The notes under the pieces are model-generated. The model saw only the letters and a program-made list of their open reading frames with translations. It ran no database searches and was not told the DNA's origin. A stretch of 64,000 nucleotides of DNA, from NCBI GenBank assembly GCA_023404675.1, contig JAEYAW010000030.1, forward strand, positions 62,001-126,000, read 5' to 3'. Shown here piece by piece: positions 53,130-60,651 of this stretch (position 1 is the stretch's first letter; the number at the start of each line of letters is the position of its first letter). The stretch comes from Pseudomonadota bacterium. Its GTDB lineage: Bacteria > Pseudomonadota > Alphaproteobacteria > Rhizobiales > Xanthobacteraceae. The position numbers and the translations under genes were made by a program.

Positions 53130-53752
53130 GCTGATCTCCTGAACAGGTTCTTCACGGTCAATAAAAAAGCCGTCCAGAAGGACGGCTGCGGGGCAGGCTC
53201 GGGTGATGGCGCGGGCGGTGGATCAGGCGGAGGCTCAGGCCTGCTCACGGTCTGTGGCATGACTGTCCCGGCCGTCTTCAACGCCGCCGCCGTATTGCCG
53301 GCGAACAACTCGCCCTCCGACTTGCGACGCCGCACGAGACCGTTCAGCACCTTGCCGCCGCCCTTGTTCCATTTCGCAAGTTCGGCCGGCACGGCGCGCT
53401 TGTCACCAGCATTCAGCTTCTTCCAGAGCGTGGCGGTTGACGGGCCGCCCGTGTTGTAGGCCCACGACACCAGCGCGTCGAATTCGTTCTGGGTCAACGG
53501 CACCTTGGCCTGTTTCGAAACATGCGCTTCGAAGATGGCCAGATCGGCCGCCAGCGCATCGTCGCACTGCTTCTGAGACCAGATCGTGGATACCGTGAAT
53601 TTCGGCTCATGATGGTTGGTGTGCCCCCAGCCGATGGTCAACACGCCTACAGGGTCGCGATAGGCCTTGAAGAAGCCGGGCCGGCCTTCGACCTTCGCCA
53701 GACAAGACTCGAACGCCTTGACGATGGCGATTCCGATCTGGGAGATTTTCAT
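53126..53752 (-). CDS. phage endolysin, GH24 lysozyme
   Basis: The 208-residue product is a T4-type lysozyme. The catalytic Glu is in AFESCLAKVEG and the Asp-Thr pair in YRDPVGVLTIGWGHTNH. QNEFDALVSWAYNTG and the Arg-rich VRRRKSEGELF follow. The C-terminal part is Pro-rich and ends in a hydrophobic stretch SFWTAFLLTVKNLF that could attach it to the membrane. There is no N-terminal signal, so it probably needs a holin. It overlaps the upstream gene as ATGA. Confidence 0.9.
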   Translation of the reverse strand: MKISQIGIAIVKAFESCLAKVEGRPGFFKAYRDPVGVLTIGWGHTNHHEPKFTVSTIWSQKQCDDALAADLAIFEAHVSKQAKVPLTQNEFDALVSWAYNTGGPSTATLWKKLNAGDKRAVPAELAKWNKGGGKVLNGLVRRRKSEGELFAGNTAAALKTAGTVMPQTVSRPEPPPDPPPAPSPEPAPQPSFWTAFLLTVKNLFRRSA

Positions 53753-54237
53753 AGCGCCGCCGCCGCCGTGAAGAACTGATCCGTGGCCGCGCTGTCCATC
53801 TCCCACGCTGCCGCGATTGCTGTCGTCATGGGATGATTGCGCTGAAATTCCGTGGCTCCCGCCAGCAGCATGCGCGCGCCGAACTGGTCGCCCTGGGGCA
53901 AGGACATGATGAAGGTGTCCAGCGCTTCAGGAATAGCGCCGGTCGTGACAGCGGCCAGTGCCTCATTCGTCGTGATGAAGCCATCCACTGCCGCTTGTTG
54001 ATAGAACTGCCGCTTTGAGATGGTGGCCGGGACAACAGGCGGCAGGGGCTCGACGGGCGTGGCAACCGGGGGCGCATAGACGCCATCGATGTAAGTCCCG
54101 CCAATCGCCATCGGGGCTTCATCACTCTCAAGGATCGCGGCGTTATCCTCGCCATCAGGAGACCAGTCTTGGGGATCGTTGACGACGATGCGATTAATGA
54201 TGGTGTTGGTCTGATCAAGGATTGCAAGAACAGGCAT
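53749..54237 (-). CDS. phage tail-associated protein of unknown function
   Basis: The 162-residue product starts MPVLAILDQTNTIINRIVVND, then a short beta-rich domain, a Pro linker (PVEPLPPVVPATISKRQF), and a helical C-terminal half ending in QFFTAAAAL. This two-part layout is common for small proteins between tail fibres and lysis genes, sometimes called fibre-assembly proteins. GAGGAG precedes the ATG at 54237. It lies 11 bases after the glycine-rich fibre. Confidence 0.6.
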   Translation of the reverse strand: MPVLAILDQTNTIINRIVVNDPQDWSPDGEDNAAILESDEAPMAIGGTYIDGVYAPPVATPVEPLPPVVPATISKRQFYQQAAVDGFITTNEALAAVTTGAIPEALDTFIMSLPQGDQFGARMLLAGATEFQRNHPMTTAIAAAWEMDSAATDQFFTAAAAL

Positions 54238-54248
54238 GGGGAAGCTCC

Positions 54249-55226
54249 TCACTGAGATCTATATTCGGTGATGACCACAAGGCCGGGGCCGCCATTGCCG
54301 CCAGCGGCGTTTGAAGCGTTATTGGCCACCGCTGCGCCGCCCCCGCCTGCGCCGGGTATCCCGCTAACGCCACCCCCGACCGCCGTTCCACCACTCTGAG
54401 CCCCGCCACCACCACCGCCAAAATATGATGCGCCGCCCGCTCCACCGACCGCCGCCACACCGAATGGTGTCACTTGCGTAAAGCCATAGCTTCCATCGAC
54501 CCGGAACGTGCCCACGCCGCCCCCGGTAGACGACGCGCCGCCACCGAAACCAGTCGTGCCATTACCCACGATGCCGCCAGCTCCTCCCGGCGCTGTGCAC
54601 AATGAGCCGACACTGCTCTGACCGCCCGCGCCACCATTTGCGTTGACAGCCCCTGCACCAGATGCGCCTACGGTGACACTCTGAGATACGCCGATATCCG
54701 CTGCGGTCACCATTCGCCGCGAGTACACCGCGCCGCCGCCGCCGCCGCCGGACCAGTTTACGCTGGCTGCACCGCTGACTCCGCCACCTGCGCCGCCGCC
54801 ACCGATACATTCAATGATCGCATAGACAGTCCCGGCCGATGGTGTGTAAGTCCCCGAGCCCGTGAAGACCTGAACGTTAACGGATCGGATCGCACCGATG
54901 ATCGTCGCGACCGCGCCGGCATTCGCTGCCGTGAAGATATCGCTTCCGACAGTTGTTGCCCCCAGCGCCGTCCTCCCAGCCGCTGCATTGACGGACTGAA
55001 ACACGGCGCGGCCAACAGAGGTGCCCCCGATGTTGGTGAGAATCTGAGCCTGCTGCGGCGCGCTGAGCGTCTGAACTGCACCGATGGCAAGGGTTTGCGT
55101 CAGGCCATTATCAATATCGTCGTAGTAATCGTCCGCGTCGCCCTCATCAATGATCGTTCCTGCAACAGGATTGGAAAAAGAATTCGAGACGCGCGTGAAA
55201 ACGCCCGTGGAACTGTTGCGAGGCAT
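54249..55226 (-). CDS. glycine-rich tail fibre / adhesin
   Basis: The 325-residue protein has an N-terminal attachment region (MPRNSSTGVFTRVSNSFSNP) and a helical middle. From about residue 120 a domain follows with long glycine runs (IECIGGGGAGGG, SGGGGGGAVY, YFGGGGGGAQSGG), ending in GGPGLVVITEY. This matches glycine-rich phage adhesins whose polyglycine helices present receptor-binding loops. It is coupled to the collar fibre gene by a 1-base TGATG overlap. Confidence 0.8.
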   Translation of the reverse strand: MPRNSSTGVFTRVSNSFSNPVAGTIIDEGDADDYYDDIDNGLTQTLAIGAVQTLSAPQQAQILTNIGGTSVGRAVFQSVNAAAGRTALGATTVGSDIFTAANAGAVATIIGAIRSVNVQVFTGSGTYTPSAGTVYAIIECIGGGGAGGGVSGAASVNWSGGGGGGAVYSRRMVTAADIGVSQSVTVGASGAGAVNANGGAGGQSSVGSLCTAPGGAGGIVGNGTTGFGGGASSTGGGVGTFRVDGSYGFTQVTPFGVAAVGGAGGASYFGGGGGGAQSGGTAVGGGVSGIPGAGGGGAAVANNASNAAGGNGGPGLVVITEYRSQ

Positions 55227-56485
55227 CAGGCAGCCCTCATGATGTAGTTGAGAACGATTGTCGGCTGGACGTTGGTGTGCGAGCCGCCTCCTCCGACCGA
55301 CGACGTGGTGAAGGTGTGGGTGTGAGCGCCATCGCTTGAGATCGCGTGGGTATGATCGGGCGCAGTGGACGTGGTGAAAGTGTGAGTGTGGGCGCCGTTC
55401 GTGGCCGTCAGGATGTTATGAAGGTGAGCGCCATTAGTGGACGTGGTGACGGAGACTGTGTGCGTGTGCGCGCCCGTCGTATTTGTTGATCCGGTCACGG
55501 TGTGCGTGTGATTGAGGTCGGTGAACCCGGTGTTGCCGATGTTTGTTACCGAACCAGTTCCTGCGGTCCAAAGCGCGACCGACGCGCCGATATCGGCCGG
55601 GATCGATCCCGTATTCGGATTTGAGTGGTTGTGGTTGAGATTGATGCTCGGGCCGCTCGTCCCGCCGGAGACGCTATGGCTGTGGTCACCGTCGCTCGAT
55701 GTTCCACCAGTCCCGGTGTGATAGTGATCGCCCTGCGTGTCGGTGGCTCCACCGTGAGAGTGGTCACCTGAAGAATCCGTCGTCCCAGTATGGCTGTGCG
55801 TTCCAGCCGCCCCGCTTGCTCCGGTGTGATTATGACTGCCTGCGCTGGCTGTCGTGCCCGAATGCGTGTGCGCCGGCATCATGGTTGCGTCCAGCGTCAC
55901 GCTTTGAGCGCCGATCACAGCGCCCAGCGTCAGGCCATTTGTCAGCCGGCCAGCGGCTGCGCCCCCCATGTTGTCCTTGCCGGCGACGACAAGGCCGCGC
56001 ATGTCTGGGAACAGAGGATCGGTACCGTTGTTACCGAAGATCGAACCATTGGCGATCAGCAGCGCCCGAAGCTGGGGATATGCAGAGGTGCAGGGCTGTC
56101 CGTAGACGAAAACGCAGCCAGCGGGCGGGTTGGGGAAAATCCATGGATACGGGACGCCCAGCACGAATGGGTTGAGCAGATTTCCCGCGCCATCAGCAAA
56201 GCCGTTCGGCGTCAACTTGCCGACAACAACACCGCTCGACTTGAACGACATTTCACCGGCTGCGGTCCGCTCAACGCCTGTGGTCTGATCCACTGTGAAA
56301 TTGAAGCCGGACGCCGCGAGCGGCAGCGTCCCGGTCATCCCGGCCTGACCGTCGCGCGGCAGAGACCCGGTCAGTCCCGACGCGATATCCGCCAGATCGG
56401 AATTGACCGCGCTGGACTGGATCCGCGTGTTCGGCGTGAACGGCGGCTGGGCAAGGGTGAAAATGCCTGATCCGTTTCGGGGCAA
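55226..56485 (-). CDS. phage tail collar fibre with 13 HxH metal motifs
   Basis: The 419-residue product starts at TTG (56485) with GGAG 8 bases upstream, giving MPRNGSGIFTLAQPPF, a common fibre start. A phage tail collar domain lies at about residues 105-195 (GVPYPWIFPNPPAGCVF, FPDMRGLVVAG). Residues 206-390 hold thirteen His-x-His motifs (HTH, HNH, HSH, HYH, HLH). In T4 gp37, HxH motifs of the trimeric needle bind iron ions; the same is inferred here. A frame extension upstream to 56584 runs through the terminator and is not used. Confidence 0.82.
   Translation of the reverse strand: MPRNGSGIFTLAQPPFTPNTRIQSSAVNSDLADIASGLTGSLPRDGQAGMTGTLPLAASGFNFTVDQTTGVERTAAGEMSFKSSGVVVGKLTPNGFADGAGNLLNPFVLGVPYPWIFPNPPAGCVFVYGQPCTSAYPQLRALLIANGSIFGNNGTDPLFPDMRGLVVAGKDNMGGAAAGRLTNGLTLGAVIGAQSVTLDATMMPAHTHSGTTASAGSHNHTGASGAAGTHSHTGTTDSSGDHSHGGATDTQGDHYHTGTGGTSSDGDHSHSVSGGTSGPSINLNHNHSNPNTGSIPADIGASVALWTAGTGSVTNIGNTGFTDLNHTHTVTGSTNTTGAHTHTVSVTTSTNGAHLHNILTATNGAHTHTFTTSTAPDHTHAISSDGAHTHTFTTSSVGGGGSHTNVQPTIVLNYIMRAA
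55316..55870 (-). repeat. HxH-coding repeat region
   Basis: The DNA repeats short blocks of the type GGTGTGNGTGTG encoding Gly-x-His-x-His-Thr, about every 27-60 bases. It is a protein repeat, not a CRISPR or satellite array. Internal recombination here could change fibre length. Confidence 0.7.
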
Positions 56486-56494
56486 AGGCTGTGC

Positions 56495-56525
56495 TCCAAA
56501 AGAAAAAGGCCCCCGGAGGGGCCTT
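56495..56525 (-). terminator. terminator between ejection-protein and collar-fibre genes
   Basis: AAGGCCCC-CGGA-GGGGCCTT is a perfect 8-bp stem. On the minus strand it is followed by TTTCTTTT and then directly by the collar-fibre ribosome-binding site (GGAG). It should cut read-through from the virion-protein genes into the tail-fibre and lysis genes. Confidence 0.8.
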
Positions 56526-56559
56526 GGATTGGTGATGCTTGTTGGGCTAAGCTGGCGGG

Positions 56560-56745
56560 ATGCACCCAAAGCTCGTTGGAACAATCGGCGCGTTTATTAT
56601 CTGCATCCCGCTCGGATTGTGGCTGAAGTCGCTTTCAAAAAGTATGGACTTCTGGCCATTCATGGGTCTGTGCGCCGCCCTTATGGCAGTTCTGTTCTTC
56701 CTTGGTTGGCTGATTGACCAACGAAAGCGGGCAAGAGGCGATTAG
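56560..56745 (+). CDS. small two-helix membrane protein, antisense in the tail locus
   Basis: The 61-residue product has two hydrophobic helices (LVGTIGAFIICIPLGLWL and PFMGLCAALMAVLFFLGWL) around a short loop and a basic tail (DQRKRARGD). This is the layout of small membrane morons, holins or antiholins. It is the only rightward gene inside the leftward phage cluster and overlaps the end of the 56681 gene by 65 bases. Only GGCGGG precedes the ATG. Composition supports it as real; function is unknown. Confidence 0.5.
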   Translation: MHPKLVGTIGAFIICIPLGLWLKSLSKSMDFWPFMGLCAALMAVLFFLGWLIDQRKRARGD

Positions 56746-58747
56746 CCCGACTGTTCATAAGAAGTGCCGCCAATTCATTCGTCTTGTCGTTGCGCTGCAA
56801 GCCGCGCATGGCATTGAACACCGGCATTGATTGGCTTGTGTCGCGGGTCAGAAGCCGCGCGAGATCCGAATAGAGCTGATCCTGTCGCCGTGCGGTCTTC
56901 TCCGGCGTCTGGCCCGTGAGAAGCTGAACAACGCGCTTGCCAGCCTTCACCGGCTCACCCTGAGCCACCCGCCCAATCGGGCCCGCCGATGTCAATTCAT
57001 CGATTTTCTGCGAAGTCGCCAACCGCGCGAACGTCTTGGAATTATCGGCTATCGAGGCGCGGAGATCGAACGACGTGGCGACACGATCAACCTCATCAAA
57101 TAGCTTTGATGCTTTGGCATCGCCAAGTGCCATAGCTACCTTCTCGCGCGCGGACCGGCTCGACAGGTCTTTCAGAGCCTTGATAGCCTCCCGGGCCGGA
57201 ACATCTCCGTCCTGCACAGTCCGTGTCACGTTGGACATCACGTCATCGATGCGAGATCGAACGCCTTGCGCGACAGCGTCCTTCTCACGATCGGTCATCC
57301 CGCTGAGAGCCATCGCCACCCGATCGCGCGGCATGGATGGCGACAGCATCTTCGACCCGAGTTCGACGGCCTTGGACCGTCCAATCGGGTCGGCAGCGGT
57401 CTTGAGAGCTTCGGCATAGGCCGGGACGGCCTCTTTGAGGGAATCCCGCAACTGGCGGGACAGGTTCTGATAGGCCGCACCGAGCGGCGTCTGCGCACCG
57501 AGCGCGCCTTGTCCTTCGCCAGAACTGGCGGCCTGATCCAGCGCGCGCTTGATATAGTCGAGTTGCCGAACGTCCGGCATCCGCTCGAACGTCACACCAC
57601 CCGCGTCGTCCAGCTTGGCGAGGATCTGATTCGACTGGTTACCCTCGAGACGCATCAGGTTGTTGGCGTCGCGGATCGCAGAAGCAGGCACCCGCGTCTT
57701 CACCAGTTCTTCAAGCGCAATGCCGGGCTTCGAGGAATAGTCGATCGGGCTGGCGTAAGCAGCGTCATAGGCAGCAGATCGCGCCTGCGACGATCCGGTG
57801 CGGATCGCAGCGCGCGCGGTGTCTACGCCTTGTGGAACACCCAAGGTATCATCAAGAACGGTCGTCAGGTCTTGCGCGCCGCGTGTCGTGCGATCGGCGA
57901 TTGCTTGTCGTGCCTCTACTGCGCCCGGCCCGCCACGCTGAATAGCTGTGTCGAGCACGGCGCGCGCATTCGGCCCAGCATCCGCCAGCATCGCATCCTT
58001 GCCGGCACGCGCCATATTCGCCGCGCCCTGCGGGCCGAGCGTGCCATCGCCCTCCATTGTATTCCCGAGCATGCGAAGAACATCAGGAGAGACACCCGCC
58101 TTGCGAGCCGCTTCTTGCCCCGCGCGAGAATTAAGATAGGCCTGATAGGCGCTGGACACGCCTTCTGTCGCGAGCGGAAATGCACCTCCAATAACACCTC
58201 CGAGAGCGGCCCCCTTTGCCGCTTCCGTGGCGCGCCCTGTCAGCCCCTCGCCCTCGCCCGCGCCATAGGCTGCGCCATAGCCCGCGCCTTCTGCCGCGCC
58301 GTACCCCATCTTGCCGAGAAGTGTAGAGCCCTTGCCCGCAAGCGTTACTCCCCCCTTGGCCAGGGTGCCGCCAGTTGCCGCGCCGCCAATGCCTTCCGCA
58401 ACATCACCAGCGATGCCAGTATTTTTTCGGGCATCCTCAAGGATCAGATTCTCGCGCGCTTTGGCATAGTTGTAGCCCTCACGCGGGTCAAACGTGCCTT
58501 GACGGATCATTTCCAACGGCGTGGACGCCGCCGCCATGATTTCGTCGCCAAAGCCGAACGACGCGCCCTGTACGGCCCGGCGCGTCAGACCTGCGCCTGT
58601 ATCGACACCTGCCGCCTTGAGCTTGTCACGTTCGGCAATGGCCGCTTCCCGATACTTGTCCGGCTTCTCCTCCACGGGCGTGGCGTATTTTTTCCACGGC
58701 CCATCAGACGCGTCCGATCCCTGATATTTTTCCCACGGGCCGGCCAT
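56681..58747 (-). CDS. phage internal virion / ejection (pilot) protein
   Basis: The 688-residue product starts MAGPWEKYQGSDASDGPWKK, with two GPWxKY motifs 15 residues apart. A Gly/Ala-rich part (AAEGAGYGAAYGAGEGEG) like membrane-inserting ejection proteins follows, then a long helical region. Position after the other virion genes, size and composition suggest an ejection protein as in P22-type or T7-type phages. The ATG shares a base with the upstream stop (TAATG). A start 6 codons upstream is not preferred. Confidence 0.7.
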   Translation of the reverse strand: MAGPWEKYQGSDASDGPWKKYATPVEEKPDKYREAAIAERDKLKAAGVDTGAGLTRRAVQGASFGFGDEIMAAASTPLEMIRQGTFDPREGYNYAKARENLILEDARKNTGIAGDVAEGIGGAATGGTLAKGGVTLAGKGSTLLGKMGYGAAEGAGYGAAYGAGEGEGLTGRATEAAKGAALGGVIGGAFPLATEGVSSAYQAYLNSRAGQEAARKAGVSPDVLRMLGNTMEGDGTLGPQGAANMARAGKDAMLADAGPNARAVLDTAIQRGGPGAVEARQAIADRTTRGAQDLTTVLDDTLGVPQGVDTARAAIRTGSSQARSAAYDAAYASPIDYSSKPGIALEELVKTRVPASAIRDANNLMRLEGNQSNQILAKLDDAGGVTFERMPDVRQLDYIKRALDQAASSGEGQGALGAQTPLGAAYQNLSRQLRDSLKEAVPAYAEALKTAADPIGRSKAVELGSKMLSPSMPRDRVAMALSGMTDREKDAVAQGVRSRIDDVMSNVTRTVQDGDVPAREAIKALKDLSSRSAREKVAMALGDAKASKLFDEVDRVATSFDLRASIADNSKTFARLATSQKIDELTSAGPIGRVAQGEPVKAGKRVVQLLTGQTPEKTARRQDQLYSDLARLLTRDTSQSMPVFNAMRGLQRNDKTNELAALLMNSRANRLLPAFVGQSANQGRTELP

Positions 58748-60651
58748 TACTGCACCTTCTCCCACGAGCTTTGATCGGCCGGGTTACCGCCCTTGAAGCG
58801 ATATCCATCCTGCACATCGCCCGCCAGCGGCGCGGAGGATTTGTTCTGATCCCCACCAAGGCCGCCGATCATCGCGCGGATATCCGGGGTCAAAATGCTG
58901 CGCTTGTTGATCGCCGCAATCTGCTTTTCGGCGTCCGCGGCGGTGATCGTGCCCTGTCGATACTGGCTGATGATCTCGGCGCGCTCGATATTGATGGCAG
59001 ACTTCGCCTGCATCATGCGGGAAATCGCGACATTCGCCTCAGGCTTGTTCTGAAGCGCCGGGAGCGACTTCAGCATGCCATCGTATTCGATATCAGACGT
59101 TGCGCCCGATCCGGGAGCGCGGAGCGTCGGGGCTACTCGTTTGACAATGGACTGGAACGCATCGCCGGCGGACGAGTATCCGGGCAGCGCCTGAGCAAGA
59201 CGGCCCTGGATCGGTCCTTGCGGCGCGACTTTTATGAGTTCGTCCAGCAACTGCATGTCTTGCATGTTGCCCGCCGAATTCGCGCCGGCCTGCTGATAAT
59301 CTGACCAGACCTTCGCCGTGTTCTTGTCGAGGTTTTTCCGAAGCTCACCATCCGCAGGCTCGTTGCCGACATTGTTGGTGATCTGCACCGCTCCCGCCCG
59401 CGCTTTCGCCGTAGCCCATACGTCATACGACATGGGTTTTTGATCGGGTGGCAGGTTTGACCGATAATATTCGTATTCCCGAACAGAGGTTGGCTCATCA
59501 GACCTCTCAAGGTCTTTCTTGGCCTTTGCGTTCGACAACCGCTGCCCCTCGATCTCGAGCTGATATTTCGGATCGGCCTGCGCCGCCTGCGTCTTCATGA
59601 TCTGCGTGGTGAGAGCCTCCGCGATCGCCCGCGCACGGCTGCCCGGACGAGCCGACATACCGGTTTCGATCATCTGCCGCTGCTCTGGCGTCGCTCCGGC
59701 CAGAATGCCGCCGCCTCCCTGCGCTGGAGTGGCCTGTACCTGCCCCGGAATGGCATTCGGGATTGGCACAGCTGACGGAGGATCGCCACGCTGGACTGCG
59801 GGCTGCGCTCCGCCCCCTGGTGGCGGCAGAGCGCGCGCGATCTGAAGCACCTTATCGCCGTAAGCCGGATCGGTAGCGTATCCCGACTTGCCGAGCGCTG
59901 CGACCTGAGCGTCAAGCCCCTGAGCCGCCAGCATCGGCTTGTAGCGCGGGTTCTGCGTCACGAAATCCGCGTAACCCTGTGCGCTCTCTGCCGGCGATCC
60001 GTAGGCGCGGAAACTGTCCTGCGTTCGCACAGGCTGGCCATTGACCACCTCTGTGGTCGGCAGTGTATTGCCGCCGGGCTGACCGTGGGATTTAATCCCG
60101 AAGTAATTATTCCCCGGCGCGGATTTTCCCCAGCCGGTTTCGAGCGCGGCCTGAGCCACAACCATGCGAGGATCCAGCCCGGTCTTCTTTGAGACCTCCA
60201 TGGCGAGTGGCATCATGGATTCGACGAAGCCCTCCTTGCCGGCCGGGATTCTCGCCTGGCCCATCGGGTTGGAGGTTGATTGTTGGGGCGGCGGGACACC
60301 CTGAGCGGGCGCTGCCGTTGGAGGAGCGGGAGAAGAAGCTGCGTCCTGCCCCGGCCACGCCAGACCGAGCGCTGATGCGACCTGAGCGGCGCCCGGCGTT
60401 GACGCTGCCGAAGCCACTGGAGCGGGGCGGCCTAGCATCTTGGCCAACGCCTCCTCGTCGCCACGCTTATCCGCCGCGTCCTTGGCGTCCAACCTGGCAA
60501 GCTCGTAGCTGTCCACGCCCGTATTGGCGAGCTGCGCCAGACCCTGCATCCAGTGTTGGATGGGCTTCTGCTGATTGCTCGACAGAGCCTGAAGCAACGC
60601 GCGGCGACGAAGCATGGTAGCTTCGTCATACGTTCCAGAATCTGCCGCCAT
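58747..60651 (-). CDS. phage virion protein with glucosaminidase domain
   Basis: The 634-residue product has a helical start and a Pro/Ala linker. A FlgJ-type glucosaminidase domain covers about residues 145-275 (KTGLDPRMVVAQAALETGWG with the catalytic Glu, NNYFGIK, YGSPAESAQGYADFV). A long helical C-terminal region follows. A peptidoglycan hydrolase carried in the virion can open the wall during DNA entry. It is coupled to its neighbours by 1-base overlaps at both ends. Confidence 0.8.
   Translation of the reverse strand: MAADSGTYDEATMLRRRALLQALSSNQQKPIQHWMQGLAQLANTGVDSYELARLDAKDAADKRGDEEALAKMLGRPAPVASAASTPGAAQVASALGLAWPGQDAASSPAPPTAAPAQGVPPPQQSTSNPMGQARIPAGKEGFVESMMPLAMEVSKKTGLDPRMVVAQAALETGWGKSAPGNNYFGIKSHGQPGGNTLPTTEVVNGQPVRTQDSFRAYGSPAESAQGYADFVTQNPRYKPMLAAQGLDAQVAALGKSGYATDPAYGDKVLQIARALPPPGGGAQPAVQRGDPPSAVPIPNAIPGQVQATPAQGGGGILAGATPEQRQMIETGMSARPGSRARAIAEALTTQIMKTQAAQADPKYQLEIEGQRLSNAKAKKDLERSDEPTSVREYEYYRSNLPPDQKPMSYDVWATAKARAGAVQITNNVGNEPADGELRKNLDKNTAKVWSDYQQAGANSAGNMQDMQLLDELIKVAPQGPIQGRLAQALPGYSSAGDAFQSIVKRVAPTLRAPGSGATSDIEYDGMLKSLPALQNKPEANVAISRMMQAKSAINIERAEIISQYRQGTITAADAEKQIAAINKRSILTPDIRAMIGGLGGDQNKSSAPLAGDVQDGYRFKGGNPADQSSWEKVQ

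Noticed and set aside
55316..55870. Spaced repeats that could be taken for a CRISPR array
   Set aside because: The repeats are in frame, encode HxH motifs, vary in length and spacing, and no cas gene is near.
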